This document shows, piece by piece, positions 1-9,778 of a stretch of DNA of 64,000 nucleotides (the stretch's first letter is position 1; the number at the start of each line of letters is the position of its first letter). Both the position numbers and the translations under genes were made by a program. Source of the DNA: Acanthosoma haemorrhoidale (lineage: Eukaryota > Arthropoda > Insecta > Hemiptera > Acanthosomatidae). The notes beneath the pieces are model-generated. The model was not told the DNA's origin, did not search any database, and saw only the letters and a list, made by a program, of their open reading frames with translations. The stretch spans positions 50,055,239-50,119,238 of the forward strand of contig OV884012.1 in the NCBI GenBank assembly GCA_930367205.1, given 5' to 3'.

Positions 1-431
1 ATTAGAAAAATAGTTATAATTCGTAACGTGTATTAGGTTAACTTAAAAATTGAAAGATGAGACAAAACAAGTGAAAATGAAACGTTGGTTTTGATTGAAG
101 GCTTCGCAATTTTGCACTACAACATAACTTACAGCTGCATTCACCAATAATTGTTGTTTAAATATTCACTTGCTATTATTATTATGGGACAGAGGAAATA
201 TATTGTTTAGGAATGAGTCATGGTGTGATAACTTCTTTTATAATACTAGTTTCAGGATGGGTTACATACTGGATTCCTGGCTATCCGAGAATGAGAGTAT
301 AAGCTTTGAAAGGGCTTGTGGCAAAGAAAAAATATCACAATTTCACAAATAAAATCAAGAAAAAACTTCCTATATTTACAAAATATGTTTTATTTCAGCT
401 ATTTACATTCGAAATATATATGAGCACTTAC

Positions 432-661
432 TTGATTGAGTCATTATTAACAAGTAGATGATGGAGATCACCCAATTCAGCTGGGAATTCTGTAACAACC
501 CAGGGTGGTTGCTCAGATGTACAGACCCCAAGTGTCCTGACAACATTCTGGTCATTGAGACTAGATAGAAGCTTTGCTTCTCGCACACATTCACCCCTCA
601 TGCTTTTCACCAAGACTCTACCTTTCCCCACTTCTTCTCCATCCATTTCACACATTAAGAC
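432..661 (-). CDS. Ddr: DDR receptor exon 10 (kinase N-lobe, beta2 to hinge)
   Basis: Last exon in the window in transcription order: 230 nt, 76 codons plus two bases, read from 661 down to 432. The acceptor is CAG before 661 and the donor is GTAAGT after 432. It encodes the kinase N-lobe after the glycine loop: beta2 (VLMCEM), beta3 with VLVK (Lys, codon 607-605), alphaC with VREAKLL (Glu, codon 580-578), the DDR-like stretch NVVRTLGVC, a Thr gatekeeper and the hinge before GDLHHLL. The order and spacing match DDR1/DDR2, except that the beta2-beta3 turn and the beta3-alphaC linker are short: eight residues lie between Lys and Glu, against about sixteen in human DDR2. The catalytic loop and activation segment lie outside the window, so activity cannot be judged fully. 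Family assignment is firm; which insect DDR paralogue it is remains open. Confidence 0.93.
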
Positions 662-809
662 CTGAAAAGACACAAACAAGCAATGATAAACATTTGACCT
701 TTTTTGGAGTCATTAAACATTTTATGAAGGAGAATATTACACAGTTAGAGACAATTTTATGTCATATGCTTATTCTATGTTATAAGTAATAAAGGGAAAT
801 ATGACATAC
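662..809 (-). other. Intron between exons 9 and 10
   Basis: Short 148-bp phase-0 intron, donor GTATGT, acceptor TTTTCAG. It splits the kinase exactly after the last residue of the glycine loop (GE|V). No other feature is seen. Confidence 0.9.
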
Positions 810-947
810 CTCTCCAACATGACACGTGCCTAAATGTTGAGAGATTCTAAGACAGTAGCGTGGAATTGGGACTAATTCACCTTCCCTACACTTGTAAGGT
901 TGTCCCATACTAGGTGCGATGTTCCATGAAACGGCAGGAGGAGCCAT
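810..947 (-). CDS. Ddr: DDR receptor exon 9 (start of kinase domain, atypical glycine loop)
   Basis: A 138-nt exon (46 codons), phase 0 at both ends, acceptor TTTTAG before 947, donor GTATGT after 810. It encodes the end of the juxtamembrane region and beta1 of the kinase. The stretch VPIPRYCLRISQHLG lines up with the DDR beta1 strand (E-x-P-R-x-x-L-x-x-x-x-x-L-G). The glycine loop follows at 830-813 and reads G-T-C-H-V-G before E-V: the first and last glycines and the GEV end are kept, but the middle glycine is Cys and the usual aromatic residue is Val. The reading is supported by correct phase with both neighbouring exons, so an annotation frameshift is unlikely. The substitution suggests weak or absent ATP handling; this is inference. 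Confidence 0.92.
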
Positions 948-1054
948 CTAAAACAAATATTTCTTCCAGTAACTGTCAAACCCTTAGAAAATATCATCTT
1001 ATATTTGTCACTTGTATTATATGTAAATTGTAATGATGTATCTTATAGTAAATA

Positions 1055-1435
1055 AGCCAAGGTAAGCATTGATGAGTGAGTTCAGTATTGGGATGGGTGA
1101 CCCACCTCATTGTGCTGAGCTGGTGGTCTCCTAGGTAAGATGGGACTCATCGACCTGTTGGACGCAACTCATTAGGGCAGCATGACCCGGCTATCAGTAG
1201 CACATATGATTAATGATATGATCACAAAGAAGTTCTGATAGAAGCCATAAATGGAAGACAAAGAGTTGAGAAGATCAAGGGTGTGATAGTCGGACTGCGT
1301 ATGGCTAGTTAAGCCTAGAACATTGAGATTCAACAATGGATGGCAGGCCCACAAAACAGGGACCTTTGGCGATTACTGTTGAAGGAACCGAAGACTCGTC
1401 AGAGTGTTGTAGAGCTATGTTAAGTTGAGTTAAAT
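1055..1435 (+). repeat. 5S-rRNA-like SINE or 5S pseudogene fragment
   Basis: Positions 1062-1125 resemble the 3' half of eukaryotic 5S rRNA, which carries the internal RNA polymerase III promoter. A box-A-like TAAGCA is followed by CAGTATTGGGATGGGTGACC (1083-1102), very close to the 5S box C region (GTACTTGGATGGGTGACC), and by TGTGCTG as in the 5S 3' end. The 5' part of 5S is missing or too diverged. About 300 bp of unrelated sequence follows, so a 5S-derived (SINE3-type) retroposon is more likely than a plain pseudogene. No target-site duplication was found and the right end at about 1435 is a guess. Confidence 0.45.
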
Positions 1436-1914
1436 GAGCCAAATATGTAAAAGTAATAGGAGGCCAAAATAAAAAAAATTGATCCTTTCCCTTAAAGAGG
1501 CCAAAGGCAAAATAGAAAAAAAGGGTCTGGATTAGGATAAAAGATAAACGATTTTAATTTATTTAATGTCAGTAATTATTCTTTAGTTTTTTGTGTCGGA
1601 AAATTTATTTTTGTTTGACGTTCAAATATCAGGAACCACCCACTGCAAAATTATCACATCAATAATTGTGATTTCCAATCAGATGAAAGTATTAATTTTT
1701 CCCAGCCAAAACTGGCTAATGAAATAGAATGTATTATTCTTCTTTATTATATTCAAATACTAAATTTTACTATGGTAAATTTTTTTGAACAGCATCATTT
1801 TTACCTGTGAACATTTAAGATCAATTTCTAATCTGTGCTCTTTACCTAGAATTGTATTGACATAATCAATGCCCAATTTCAATTGGAGATTTGTTAATGA
1901 TTTACAAGTTTTCA

Positions 1915-2760
1915 AGCTAGGAATCAGTTTCTTTTAAAAAGAAGTCCACTATCATATTCACAATCCACTTCCCCTGATACCTTCGTTCCATCTCCTTAAT
2001 ATCCTGGTGGAACCTTTCACCTCATTCTTCACTAACGTTCCCTAATTTTTCTGGAAAATAGTTCACATGTGAGTGTAAGAAGTGTACCTTCGAACTCATG
2101 TAACAATCTTGTGTTTGAAAAGCCTTCAGCATGTGCTTCATGATACTCATACAATTGGGATCCTTCATGTTACCAAGGAACTTCTCAACAACCGCTTGGA
2201 ACGAATCCCATTTTCTCTTCCTTCTTGTTCTCATTCATGGTCTGAGTGAAATGTGTAGCTGAAAATAGTGTTCTGATGTTTGGGCCAACAAACATTCCCC
2301 CTTTTAGCTTCGCATCACTTAAACCAGGTCTTCATCTGTTCCCCAATCAACGCAACAAGTCACAAACGGGCTGAAGTAATCCAGAACCGTGTGGTACTGG
2401 ATGATTACCAGATTCAAGATTAGGGTAGTTAATGACCTTTTTTATTTTGAGTTATAGCCTTGAACGTCACAGGTACAAAAATGACAGACATTCCCATGAT
2501 TTTGTTGGTCCATCACATCATTGGGATATAAAATTTGAATGATTATAATTCACCTTTGTGCCACAAGCAAAGTTCAATTCTATGCAGCTAGGACAAACTT
2601 TGTGAGGATCCCAAACTTTGTCTTGATCTCCTATTTTTGAACCAAAATATGCATAATATACCTTTTTGACAAAGTATGTTATATTTCATTGGTACTTCTT
2701 GATTGCATATTCACCACAAATAAAGCATAAGTAGTCTGGACTGGTAACACAACGGACATT
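1915..2760 (-). pseudogene. Decayed copy of a repetitive arthropod gene family (GERFHQDI / KVHFLHSH type)
   Basis: Read on the minus strand, broken pieces appear in the order expected for a protein family that occurs in very many copies in arthropod genomes. In order: a Cys-rich segment (DYLCFICGEYA) near 2750-2700, then YFGSKIGDQDKVWDPHKVC (about 2650-2590), HPVPHG (about 2400), KLKGGMFVGPNIR (about 2310-2270), FLGNMKDPN (about 2180), KVHFLHSHVNYFPEKLGN (about 2085-2035) and, after an in-frame TGA, GERFHQDIKEMERRYQGKW (about 2020-1960). Several frameshifts and stops show it is dead. The family assignment rests on remembered motif order; the class of element behind its spread is unknown to me. 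It lies in the DDR intron in the same orientation as the gene. Confidence 0.65.
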
Positions 2761-3367
2761 TTTTAAGAATGCACTTTCAAAACTCAAACTCAAAAAAACT
2801 GTTTCATTCACTTCAAACAATAAGACTGGAGTGAGATAATGAGCAGCAAAATGGGAATTAATTTATAAGTTATAACACGTTTAATCTGGTTCAGTGACAA
2901 AAGGTGACTACTGAGACTAGACAACAAGTATTTCCTGTCTGAACAGGTTGTACTTGGAGGTGCAGGCCTACACCATTGACTGAGGGAGAGCAGTATCAGG
3001 AAATGATAAGTGTTTAGAATTATAGAAAACATTTAAGCTGTTCCCTTTCATTAGCTAACTAGATAAGAACATTTCAAGTTTTGAGCTACAAAACTGGCAT
3101 TACATATCATGGATTTGCGAAAAATCTGTGCTTGATGGAAGAAAACAGAGTTCGTGTTCGGTTTCAGCACACAAAAAACATACAGATCAGCCAAAATTAT
3201 CAAACCAAATTTTTGGTTGTAGACCTGTTTAGTTTAATTATCATAAAATATGTATTTTCACTTCCAAAATTAATGTAAGGTTTTTTTGTTTTCCCCCCAC
3301 TAGTAAAGAGAAAAAAATGGTTACAGATAGGCTCAGTTAAATACTTACAAAAAAAAAAATTGCTTAC

Positions 3368-3549
3368 CCTGTGTTTTTCCCTCGGAGCAGTGTGGTATCT
3401 TTTTCGGACTGGTGAACCTGGGCCTGTGACTGCATATGGACTAGCTGTAGCCCTTCCTAAACTTCTGGAAGTTGTCATACTTCTTGTTTGACTTTGTGCC
3501 TCTTCATCATTTTCTTTAATTACATTTTCATTCTGCATTACATTTTCAC
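3368..3549 (-). CDS. Ddr: DDR receptor exon 8 (cytosolic juxtamembrane)
   Basis: 182 nt, two bases plus 60 codons, acceptor ACAG before 3549, donor GTAAGC after 3368. It begins by completing a Gly codon split with exon 7 and ends at a codon boundary. The peptide is hydrophilic, with an acidic Asn/Glu-rich start (NENVIKENDEEAQ), then a Ser/Thr/Arg-rich part and SPYAVTGPGSP, which recalls the NTYAVP-type tyrosine site in the long DDR juxtamembrane segment. It ends in a basic patch (RKRYHTAPREKHR) just before the kinase. A second AG lies 15 bases inside (GCAG before AATGAA), but only the outer site gives the right phase with exon 7. Little sequence is conserved here, so the call rests on splice phase and position. 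Confidence 0.82.
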
Positions 3550-4863
3550 CTGTTTGACAGAATTATGTTTTACTGAATGTTTTACCTGGGAAAAAATAGC
3601 AAATACTTATTACTCACTTGGAAGAAAAGTGACACAACTCAAGAAAAATCATCTAGCATATAACTCCTCTAATCTATCTGACTTAGGTATGGCTTACTGT
3701 GGGTGTATCAAAAGTATAGTCATCCGGAAGACTGCTAAATTGACCAATTTGTTAAATACAAAGTGGTCTAACAAGAACCAAAATTTTCTTTTGCCTCAAT
3801 GTCAAATTTAGTATTTTTGGTTTGTGTGACTTTTCTTCCAAGTTAGTGATATTATTAGACTTGCAAAGTTTTTGCCTTTTATTCAAATATACAAAGGAAT
3901 TCTTTTTGTCTGTCTCAACTAAATTACTATAAAAGGGAGGGGAAAAATAAACCAATTTGTATGAATGCTAAATATTTATTATTATATATAATAAAATATA
4001 TAAGAACGAATCCATTGACTGATTTTGATTAAAATTTAGTACTTGTCAAGAAGTCTTTGAAAAATTAAGTAGATTTAAAAATAGTTTGGACTCTTTTTAA
4101 TTAAATCAGGTTAATACTACCTCTGATTTTTCAACTAACGTAAATGTTTAATTCATTTCAAGTTCAGAAGATGGTGATTTGACAGAAAATTGTCTGTGAA
4201 AATGAATTAAAAAGAAAAATTCAGAAGAGGGTTTTAAGCCTAATTAAAAAAAAAAAAAAATTCTACTAAGAATTGTAAAAATAGTTTAAACTGTCATTTT
4301 AAATTAAAAGCAGAGTAAATTTAATTTTGAATCTAGGGTTGAAAGCATTTTTAAGTTGTTTTTAAAGTACAGAAAATATAGCTCATGAACCAGCAGGCTC
4401 TATTTAAGGCACTCTTGTTTCCTTACATCTTGAATCAACAAAATCAGACCACAAGTGACATCTTGTTGAAAGAAAAAATAATGAGGGTGAGCTGGTATTC
4501 ATTTGTGAGTGATACTTTGAAGAATTCTATGTATTACCAACCTACTGGTACTATTTTATATGAACCAGGAACCAAAACTAGAATATTGTAAATAATTTGG
4601 GGTTAAACTTTCAAGATTTCAACAGATTCAAATTAATTATTATTGAAAAAATAGAAAATCAATTAGTTTTAAGTAAAATCCAAAGTAATGTCATTGAGTA
4701 TGAAAAACTCTAAATAATAAATAAATACATATATGAAATAAAATTAAATGTTATCCACTGTTTGCAGTTAATAATATGTTAAAAAATGAGTATTATTTAT
4801 TATTTAAATGAGTAATTAATTATTATGGTATACAATCTATTATGTTCACTTAATAATAGTCAC
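3550..4863 (-). other. Intron between exons 7 and 8 (1.3 kb)
   Basis: Phase-1 intron, donor GTGACT after 4864, acceptor AACAG before 3549. The sequence is strongly AT-rich with A- and T-runs (for example 4246-4260). No gene, transposon or RNA is recognised in it. Confidence 0.82.
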
Positions 4864-5077
4864 CTTGACTATGAGTGTGAACTGGTGACTCTGTCCTGAC
4901 ACTGGTATAAGCAGGTGCTGAGGTGTAATACGGGTTCACTAATGGAGTATGGTAGTGCTGAGTAGCCTCAAAGCACATCGAAGACTGTTCTGAAGACGGT
5001 TCTTGACTAGCTGGCGTGGGTTGAGAACTGACGTGAACCATACTGGTGTTAAGAGGTGAAAGGTTCATCAACAAATC
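4864..5077 (-). CDS. Ddr: DDR receptor exon 7 (juxtamembrane with NPxY-type site)
   Basis: 214 nt, 71 codons plus one base, acceptor ACACAG before 5077, donor G|GTGACT after 4864. It encodes a Ser/Thr/Pro/Gln-rich cytosolic segment typical of DDR juxtamembrane regions. At 4942-4925 it reads L-V-N-P-Y-Y, followed by TSAPAY, close to the LxNPxY motif of DDR1 that binds phosphotyrosine-binding (PTB) domains such as that of Shc. Further tyrosines (HYH, AYTS) are possible docking sites. If the donor is not used, translation runs on for G-D-Y-Y and stops at the TAA at 4852-4850, giving a receptor without a kinase. The start base is fixed by phase 0 from exon 6. Confidence 0.9.
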
Positions 5078-5457
5078 CTGTGTTAAAAATAAACAGGCTC
5101 AGATATTAAAATCATACCTTAAAAAACATATCAAAAAGACAAATGACAATATATGACATTAATATCATGTATTTGCAATAGCATAAAAACTTATCTCACA
5201 AACAGCATTGGATCATGAATAATTTAAAACAAATAAACAGCAATATAAAACTGCCTCAATCATTGGGTTATTAAATTTGTTTTAGATTTCCAAAATGTTT
5301 GTTTTTTTATTGCACAAATTTTAAGTTGGCTTTACAATTAATAAAATTTGGCTCATGGGTTAAAATAACACAGCTATCCAAGTCACATCACTGGGACATG
5401 TTTATACATAAATTAATGTTCATGAAATAGAAAAATAAAAAGGGATCTTATTCTTAC
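5078..5457 (-). other. Intron between exons 6 and 7
   Basis: 380-bp phase-0 intron, donor GTAAGA after 5458, acceptor ACACAG before 5077. AT-rich, nothing else seen. Confidence 0.88.
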
Positions 5458-5636
5458 TTTCATATTAATAGTGACTCCAAAAGGATTCCTCAATATGGTT
5501 GTTGGTGAGCCTTGATGTTTCTGTCTACGACTCAAGACAAGAATAATCACAAATACACCAAGGAGAAGCAGCATTACAGCGGTTAAGACTCCTATTATTA
5601 CTTCGACATAGCCATTTTCTTCAGTTGGAGCTGCAA
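5458..5636 (-). CDS. Ddr: DDR receptor exon 6 (transmembrane helix)
   Basis: 179 nt, two bases plus 59 codons, acceptor TTTCAG before 5636, donor GTAAGA after 5458. It starts with a short acidic extracellular stem (AAPTEENGY), then one hydrophobic helix of about 23 residues (VIIGVLTAVMLLLLGVFVII onward) and a basic stop-transfer SRRQKH. This is the single membrane pass of a type I receptor, and the leucine-rich core fits the strongly self-associating helices of DDRs. A cytosolic stretch ending in TINMK follows. Acceptor choice is fixed because the first two bases complete an Ile codon begun in exon 5. Confidence 0.92.
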
Positions 5637-6035
5637 CTGAAATTTGTAGCTCTTCATAAATTAAAAAAACATAACAGCTTATATCAGGTTGTCCCTGCCT
5701 GGGATAATCAGGGGCGATACCCAACTCGTATCATTGTGACCAATGAGGCCTCTGAATAAAAATGATAAAGGATTATATCTCTACTTAATTGTAATTGCGG
5801 TGTTAATTAATGCTAATTACTTTGTTTTAGTTCAATATTTTTTATTTCTTTTTAAAAGTTATTGCCTGTATGAATTACACTTTAAAAACATTCAGTCATG
5901 GCACAGATGAGGTCACATGCCTGTTGTACATATCTGAAAGTAATTCTTTTGATTTATATTTGTAAAGATTGCTTCTTATTATAATGCAAAAATCAATAAG
6001 TTTATAGTTAGTTTTAAAACTAAATGCACATTTAC
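5637..6035 (-). other. Intron between exons 5 and 6
   Basis: 399-bp phase-1 intron, donor GTAAAT after 6036, acceptor TTTCAG before 5636. AT-rich, no other feature. Confidence 0.88.
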
Positions 6036-6146
6036 TTGTTTCGTAGCTGTCGAATATCATGTTGTGGCTTCCTCCAGATTTGAAAATTATTTCTTCTTGT
6101 GCTAGGTTTGCTTCAATCTCTTCAGTCAAATTTGAATCAACTGGAT
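6036..6146 (-). CDS. Ddr: DDR receptor exon 5 (extracellular juxtamembrane stem)
   Basis: 111 nt, two bases plus 36 codons plus one base, acceptor TTCACAG before 6146, donor GTAAAT after 6036. It encodes an acidic, Asn/Ser-rich stem between the DS-like domain and the membrane, with one N-glycosylation sequon (N-L-T). In other DDRs this stem carries glycans and the shedding site; here the sequence is not conserved enough to point to a cleavage site. The exon is recognised from phase closure on both sides (Asp codon with exon 4, Ile codon with exon 6) and from its position. Confidence 0.85.
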
Positions 6147-7768
6147 CTGTGAATTTGCTGAGTGTTAGTTAATTCGATTTATGCTTATAATTAGTCTGAT
6201 TAGAGAAATTAAATATAAATTGAAGTATATATTTGTAAACACAAATATTTTTTGATTGTGTAATCAATTTTTACGTTTTTAGTCATTCACAATCCACCAT
6301 GGATGACCAATCGGCAATACTGTAGCTTAACTAGGTTGTATTGTGTAATTAGAACAATGGACCTTCTGACTAGTGATGGACCGTTATACACAGATTTGGA
6401 GGAGCTGTTTCTAGATTCCTTTTTCGTTCCAATCAACCTTGACATTTAGTTACATTTTACTGTTACCTGACAAGCTTTATCTTTAGCACTCGTTCTCAGA
6501 TCCTGCCCATACCCAACTTAAAATTGTTCCAATCTAATCCAGCTTTTGTTCGCATAAACCCATACTTATAAAAAATTGTAAAATATCCAAAAATAATGAA
6601 TATGAAAATAAAAATATTAAAATTATTTATATCATGTATTTCTGTAATACTATAAAGTTACTTTTATAATAAATTTAAATAATAGAGTTAATATTTAGTT
6701 AATTAATAGAGTTAAATAAACTATAATCATTCGTCCAGTAATTGTTAAAAGTGTAATAAAATGATAGGTTAGCAAGTTTCAAGCCGAGAGTCAACGGGTA
6801 AGCGAAAGGAAAGTGGTGAGCCGGAGATGGGGGATGATTCGACCTTGCCAAACAAAGACGAGGTTAGTAGGACCGGGTGGAACGGGGAGTTATTAGTTAT
6901 TAGAACGTAAACCGGGGAACGAAAAGAGGCACAAGATCGAGGAACGAGAACAAATTCGAAAGACCAATGGCAATATTTCGTTTTTTCTAATCATTTTGTT
7001 ATTACTTATGACCCAGCTGGGTAGAAGCCACATCTCAAAGAATTTCAAACTGAACACACAACGTTGCGTTGAGTGTCTGAACAGGGGCATTCCATCTCGA
7101 AGGCAAGCTTGTATATGGAGATCAGTGAGCCCCCCATCCAACATACTAAAGGTTACGTAAGTCTTTGATTTATGGGTACCATTCTATCCAGAAAACATCA
7201 TGAAGGACTTCATGACTTCAAGCGAATGTCATGCATGTGACTTAACCAGAAATTACACAAGGAGAACACAATCCCATAGTTAAATGACTGCCTGAAATTA
7301 TACATAGGAATAATATATAAATATGATTATAATATATATATAATCACACGTTCCATAGCAATTTTAAAAGTATTTATATAAAGAAATCCCCCTGTTTGCC
7401 AAGGCATTTTGATGAAGCATTCCTGTTTCAGAACGTTTAAGGGGATTTATCTGTAGAGATATTCCCTGATTTAAAAGTCAATTTGAGGGTGAATGCTTAC
7501 ATAAATTCTAATTTTGAATATTTGATAATATATTATAAACCTGGAGGGCTGCTTGGTTAAATAATATACACTAAGCCGAACATCTACATGTAGTAAAATG
7601 TTGTATTAATAGACAAACTAAATGTTTAGAAAGAATGATTAGTACAATGAACAATAAGATGTCTGAACCAATAGGATAGGCTTTATAGTTTACAGAATGA
7701 GCAAGGGAGCTATAGGTCTTATTTCAAACGTACTTTAATTATGAATGGATAAATGATGAAAATAATAC
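6147..7768 (-). other. Intron between exons 4 and 5 (1.6 kb)
   Basis: Phase-1 intron, donor GTATTA after 7769, acceptor TTCACAG before 6146. A somewhat GC- and purine-richer stretch at about 6775-7140 stands out from the AT-rich background but gives no protein match I recognise. The rest shows nothing. Confidence 0.85.
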
Positions 7769-7976
7769 CTGATTCAAATATGACTTCACTTATCATGATC
7801 CAGTGCGAAGCGAAATAGAGCTGTAATTTAACGTATTTGGCTATGTGGTTGTGGAGGTGAATAGTAACGTTTCTTGCATTCTCAAGTACTTTGTCAGGCA
7901 TGTAACTGTAGGAGACTGACCGCCGGCCAAACACGTTGCCTCCAAGGCTGAACTGCACCTTCGCCTTGTTGAACAC
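7769..7976 (-). CDS. Ddr: DDR receptor exon 4 (C-terminal half of DS-like domain)
   Basis: 208 nt, 69 codons plus one base, acceptor TTGCAG before 7976, donor GTATTA after 7769. It encodes a strongly conserved part of the DDR DS-like domain: FNKAKVQFSLGG, then SYSYMPDKV, ARNVTIHLHNHIAKYVKL and LYFASHWIMISEVIFES. The FA-x-x-WIMISE-V stretch is close to identical in DDRs from flies to mammals and makes the family call secure. The N-V-T is an N-glycosylation sequon. The exon begins in phase 0, directly continuing FSKEVQ of exon 3, which lies 29.8 kb away. Confidence 0.96.
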
Positions 7977-9531
7977 CTGCAACAAAAATCAATACTTATG
8001 AAGGCCTACTAAATTACTTCTGTAGAATTATAACTGGAAGGGATAACTCTCCTGAGAGTATTATGTATTGTATATGACTCAAGAAAAAAAAATTCTGAGA
8101 TCTATAGTCAGAAACTAAATTTGATACAACATTATTAGTGAGTGGGAGGAAGAGAAACACTCATTTCCACCTTAAGTGAAAATGCTCTTTCACGAGAAAA
8201 CGCGTAGGTTGATGCAATAATAATTAATAAGTTCAAGGACGTTAATTACCTTGGATGTTTATTGGCCCCTGTAAACAACATACTAATCTATAGTAGTTGT
8301 TACAATAGTTGTAATAGGCTGTTACAAAGGTGCATTTAAATGTAATAACTCCTTTGTAATGTTACATTTTACATAAAACTAAGCAATTTTAGAGTGGAGG
8401 ACTGACGTTTTAAGACTCACGTTCCGCCTGTCTGTTGACACCAGGCGCTGTTAAGCCCGCAGCGCGATTAAGTCATGCAGAACTGTGGACACAGAGCGCC
8501 TTCATTTTGGCATTGACACTCAGTAAGAGAGTTTTGTTTCAATTGCAGATATTATTAGATGTCATTCTCATGTCTTGACCAATTGACTGGAAATTTTATA
8601 GGTATTATTGTGAGTGCATGGAGCTCGACTGGTTCACAATGTGACAAATGTCAATAAATTTTTAAAGAAGTCAATTATATGTGAAGTTAGTAGTAGAGCA
8701 TTAAACCTTACTTAGTTGGGGCTTTTTAAGTCCGATGGCTGTCCTATCAGACATTTATTTAACCTTATTGACTCTTCCACTATTTAAAGAAAGAAATAAT
8801 AATATTTTGGATATAGAATGTAAAAATGAGGAGATAAATTTGGACTGATACAAATAACCTTCAAAAAAATAATAGTTCGATCTAGTCCACAGAAAGAGAC
8901 CAGATGAAACACTTGTGGGTTCGGTATGGCCCTAGAACAAGTTCACTCATCAAAATTGCTGCCAACAAAGTTTAAATAGCCAATTTGGAACCGACTTTTT
9001 GAATGGACGTAGTACACAAAGAAGAATAAGTAGGAACATTACTATTGACATCGACGTTGGGATTGATGAAGTTTTAGGACTTTATGTACTCCCATTTCGG
9101 GGAGACATGGGAATCCTATCGGAAGCCGTACACTTCTCAAATACATTTACTGACCATTTATGAGCTCATATCATTTATATCATGAAGCTGCTCTGCTAAA
9201 CCACCATATGAGGACCTTTCGTGGGTGTAACTACAGGAAACACAAATAATTATTTAATGATCCATGCAAAAGTTTACATAGTATACAAATTCTTTATGAA
9301 AAATATAAATCTCACAGTCGATTTGATCTTTGGAACTACATTTCATTGGCTAATGCCTCATAATTAAGAAATTATGATATTTCTGCTCGTAAGCGATTAT
9401 CAAGTTGTCTATTTGTAAGTAGAGATCTTCACATTGATTTTGAAAACAATGGTTCCCCATCTGTTCTGAACTGAAAAACAAATTTAGATTGTATAACGCT
9501 GCTTCAACATTGGCACTTTGTGTCTGCGAAC

Positions 9532-9778
9532 TATGTCGTTTTTTTAATTTAATTCAATAACAACTTTATTATGATGAAATTACAATCTGCCTACTTAATA
9601 GGCAATAAATAATTGAGATAAGTGTTTTCATTCATACCATATACCGGGGAGCGTGGGGGACTTCCCGAGACTCCGCTTCCTCTTTCGCTTGCGAGGGAGG
9701 CAACAACCGTGTGGACTTGTGGGGCCCCTGGGCTGTTTGTAAATATTGTATGAATGTGCGAACGAATATGTCGTTTTT
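9532..9778 (-). mobile_element. J1 LINE 3'-end copy with inverted 5' part (twin-priming type)
   Basis: This copy holds two pieces of the J1 3' UTR in opposite orientation. At about 9556-9638 the last 85 bp of the element lie on the minus strand, beginning with the terminal AACAACTTTATT. At about 9641-9766 the preceding part of the UTR (AGCGTGGGGGACTTCCCGAG onward) lies on the plus strand. The whole is flanked by a direct repeat, TATGTCGTTTTT, at 9532-9543 and 9767-9778, so it entered as one insertion. A 3' end in place with an inverted 5' segment between target-site duplications is the signature of twin priming during reverse transcription. Confidence 0.75.

Larger units (their letters stand above)
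948..3367 (-). other. Intron between exons 8 and 9 (2.4 kb)
   Basis: Phase-0 intron, donor GTAAGC after 3368, acceptor TTTTAG before 947. It holds a 5S-rRNA-like element near 1055-1435 and a decayed repeat gene at about 1915-2760. The stretches 1436-1914 and 2761-3367 are AT-rich and show nothing else recognisable. Confidence 0.85.
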
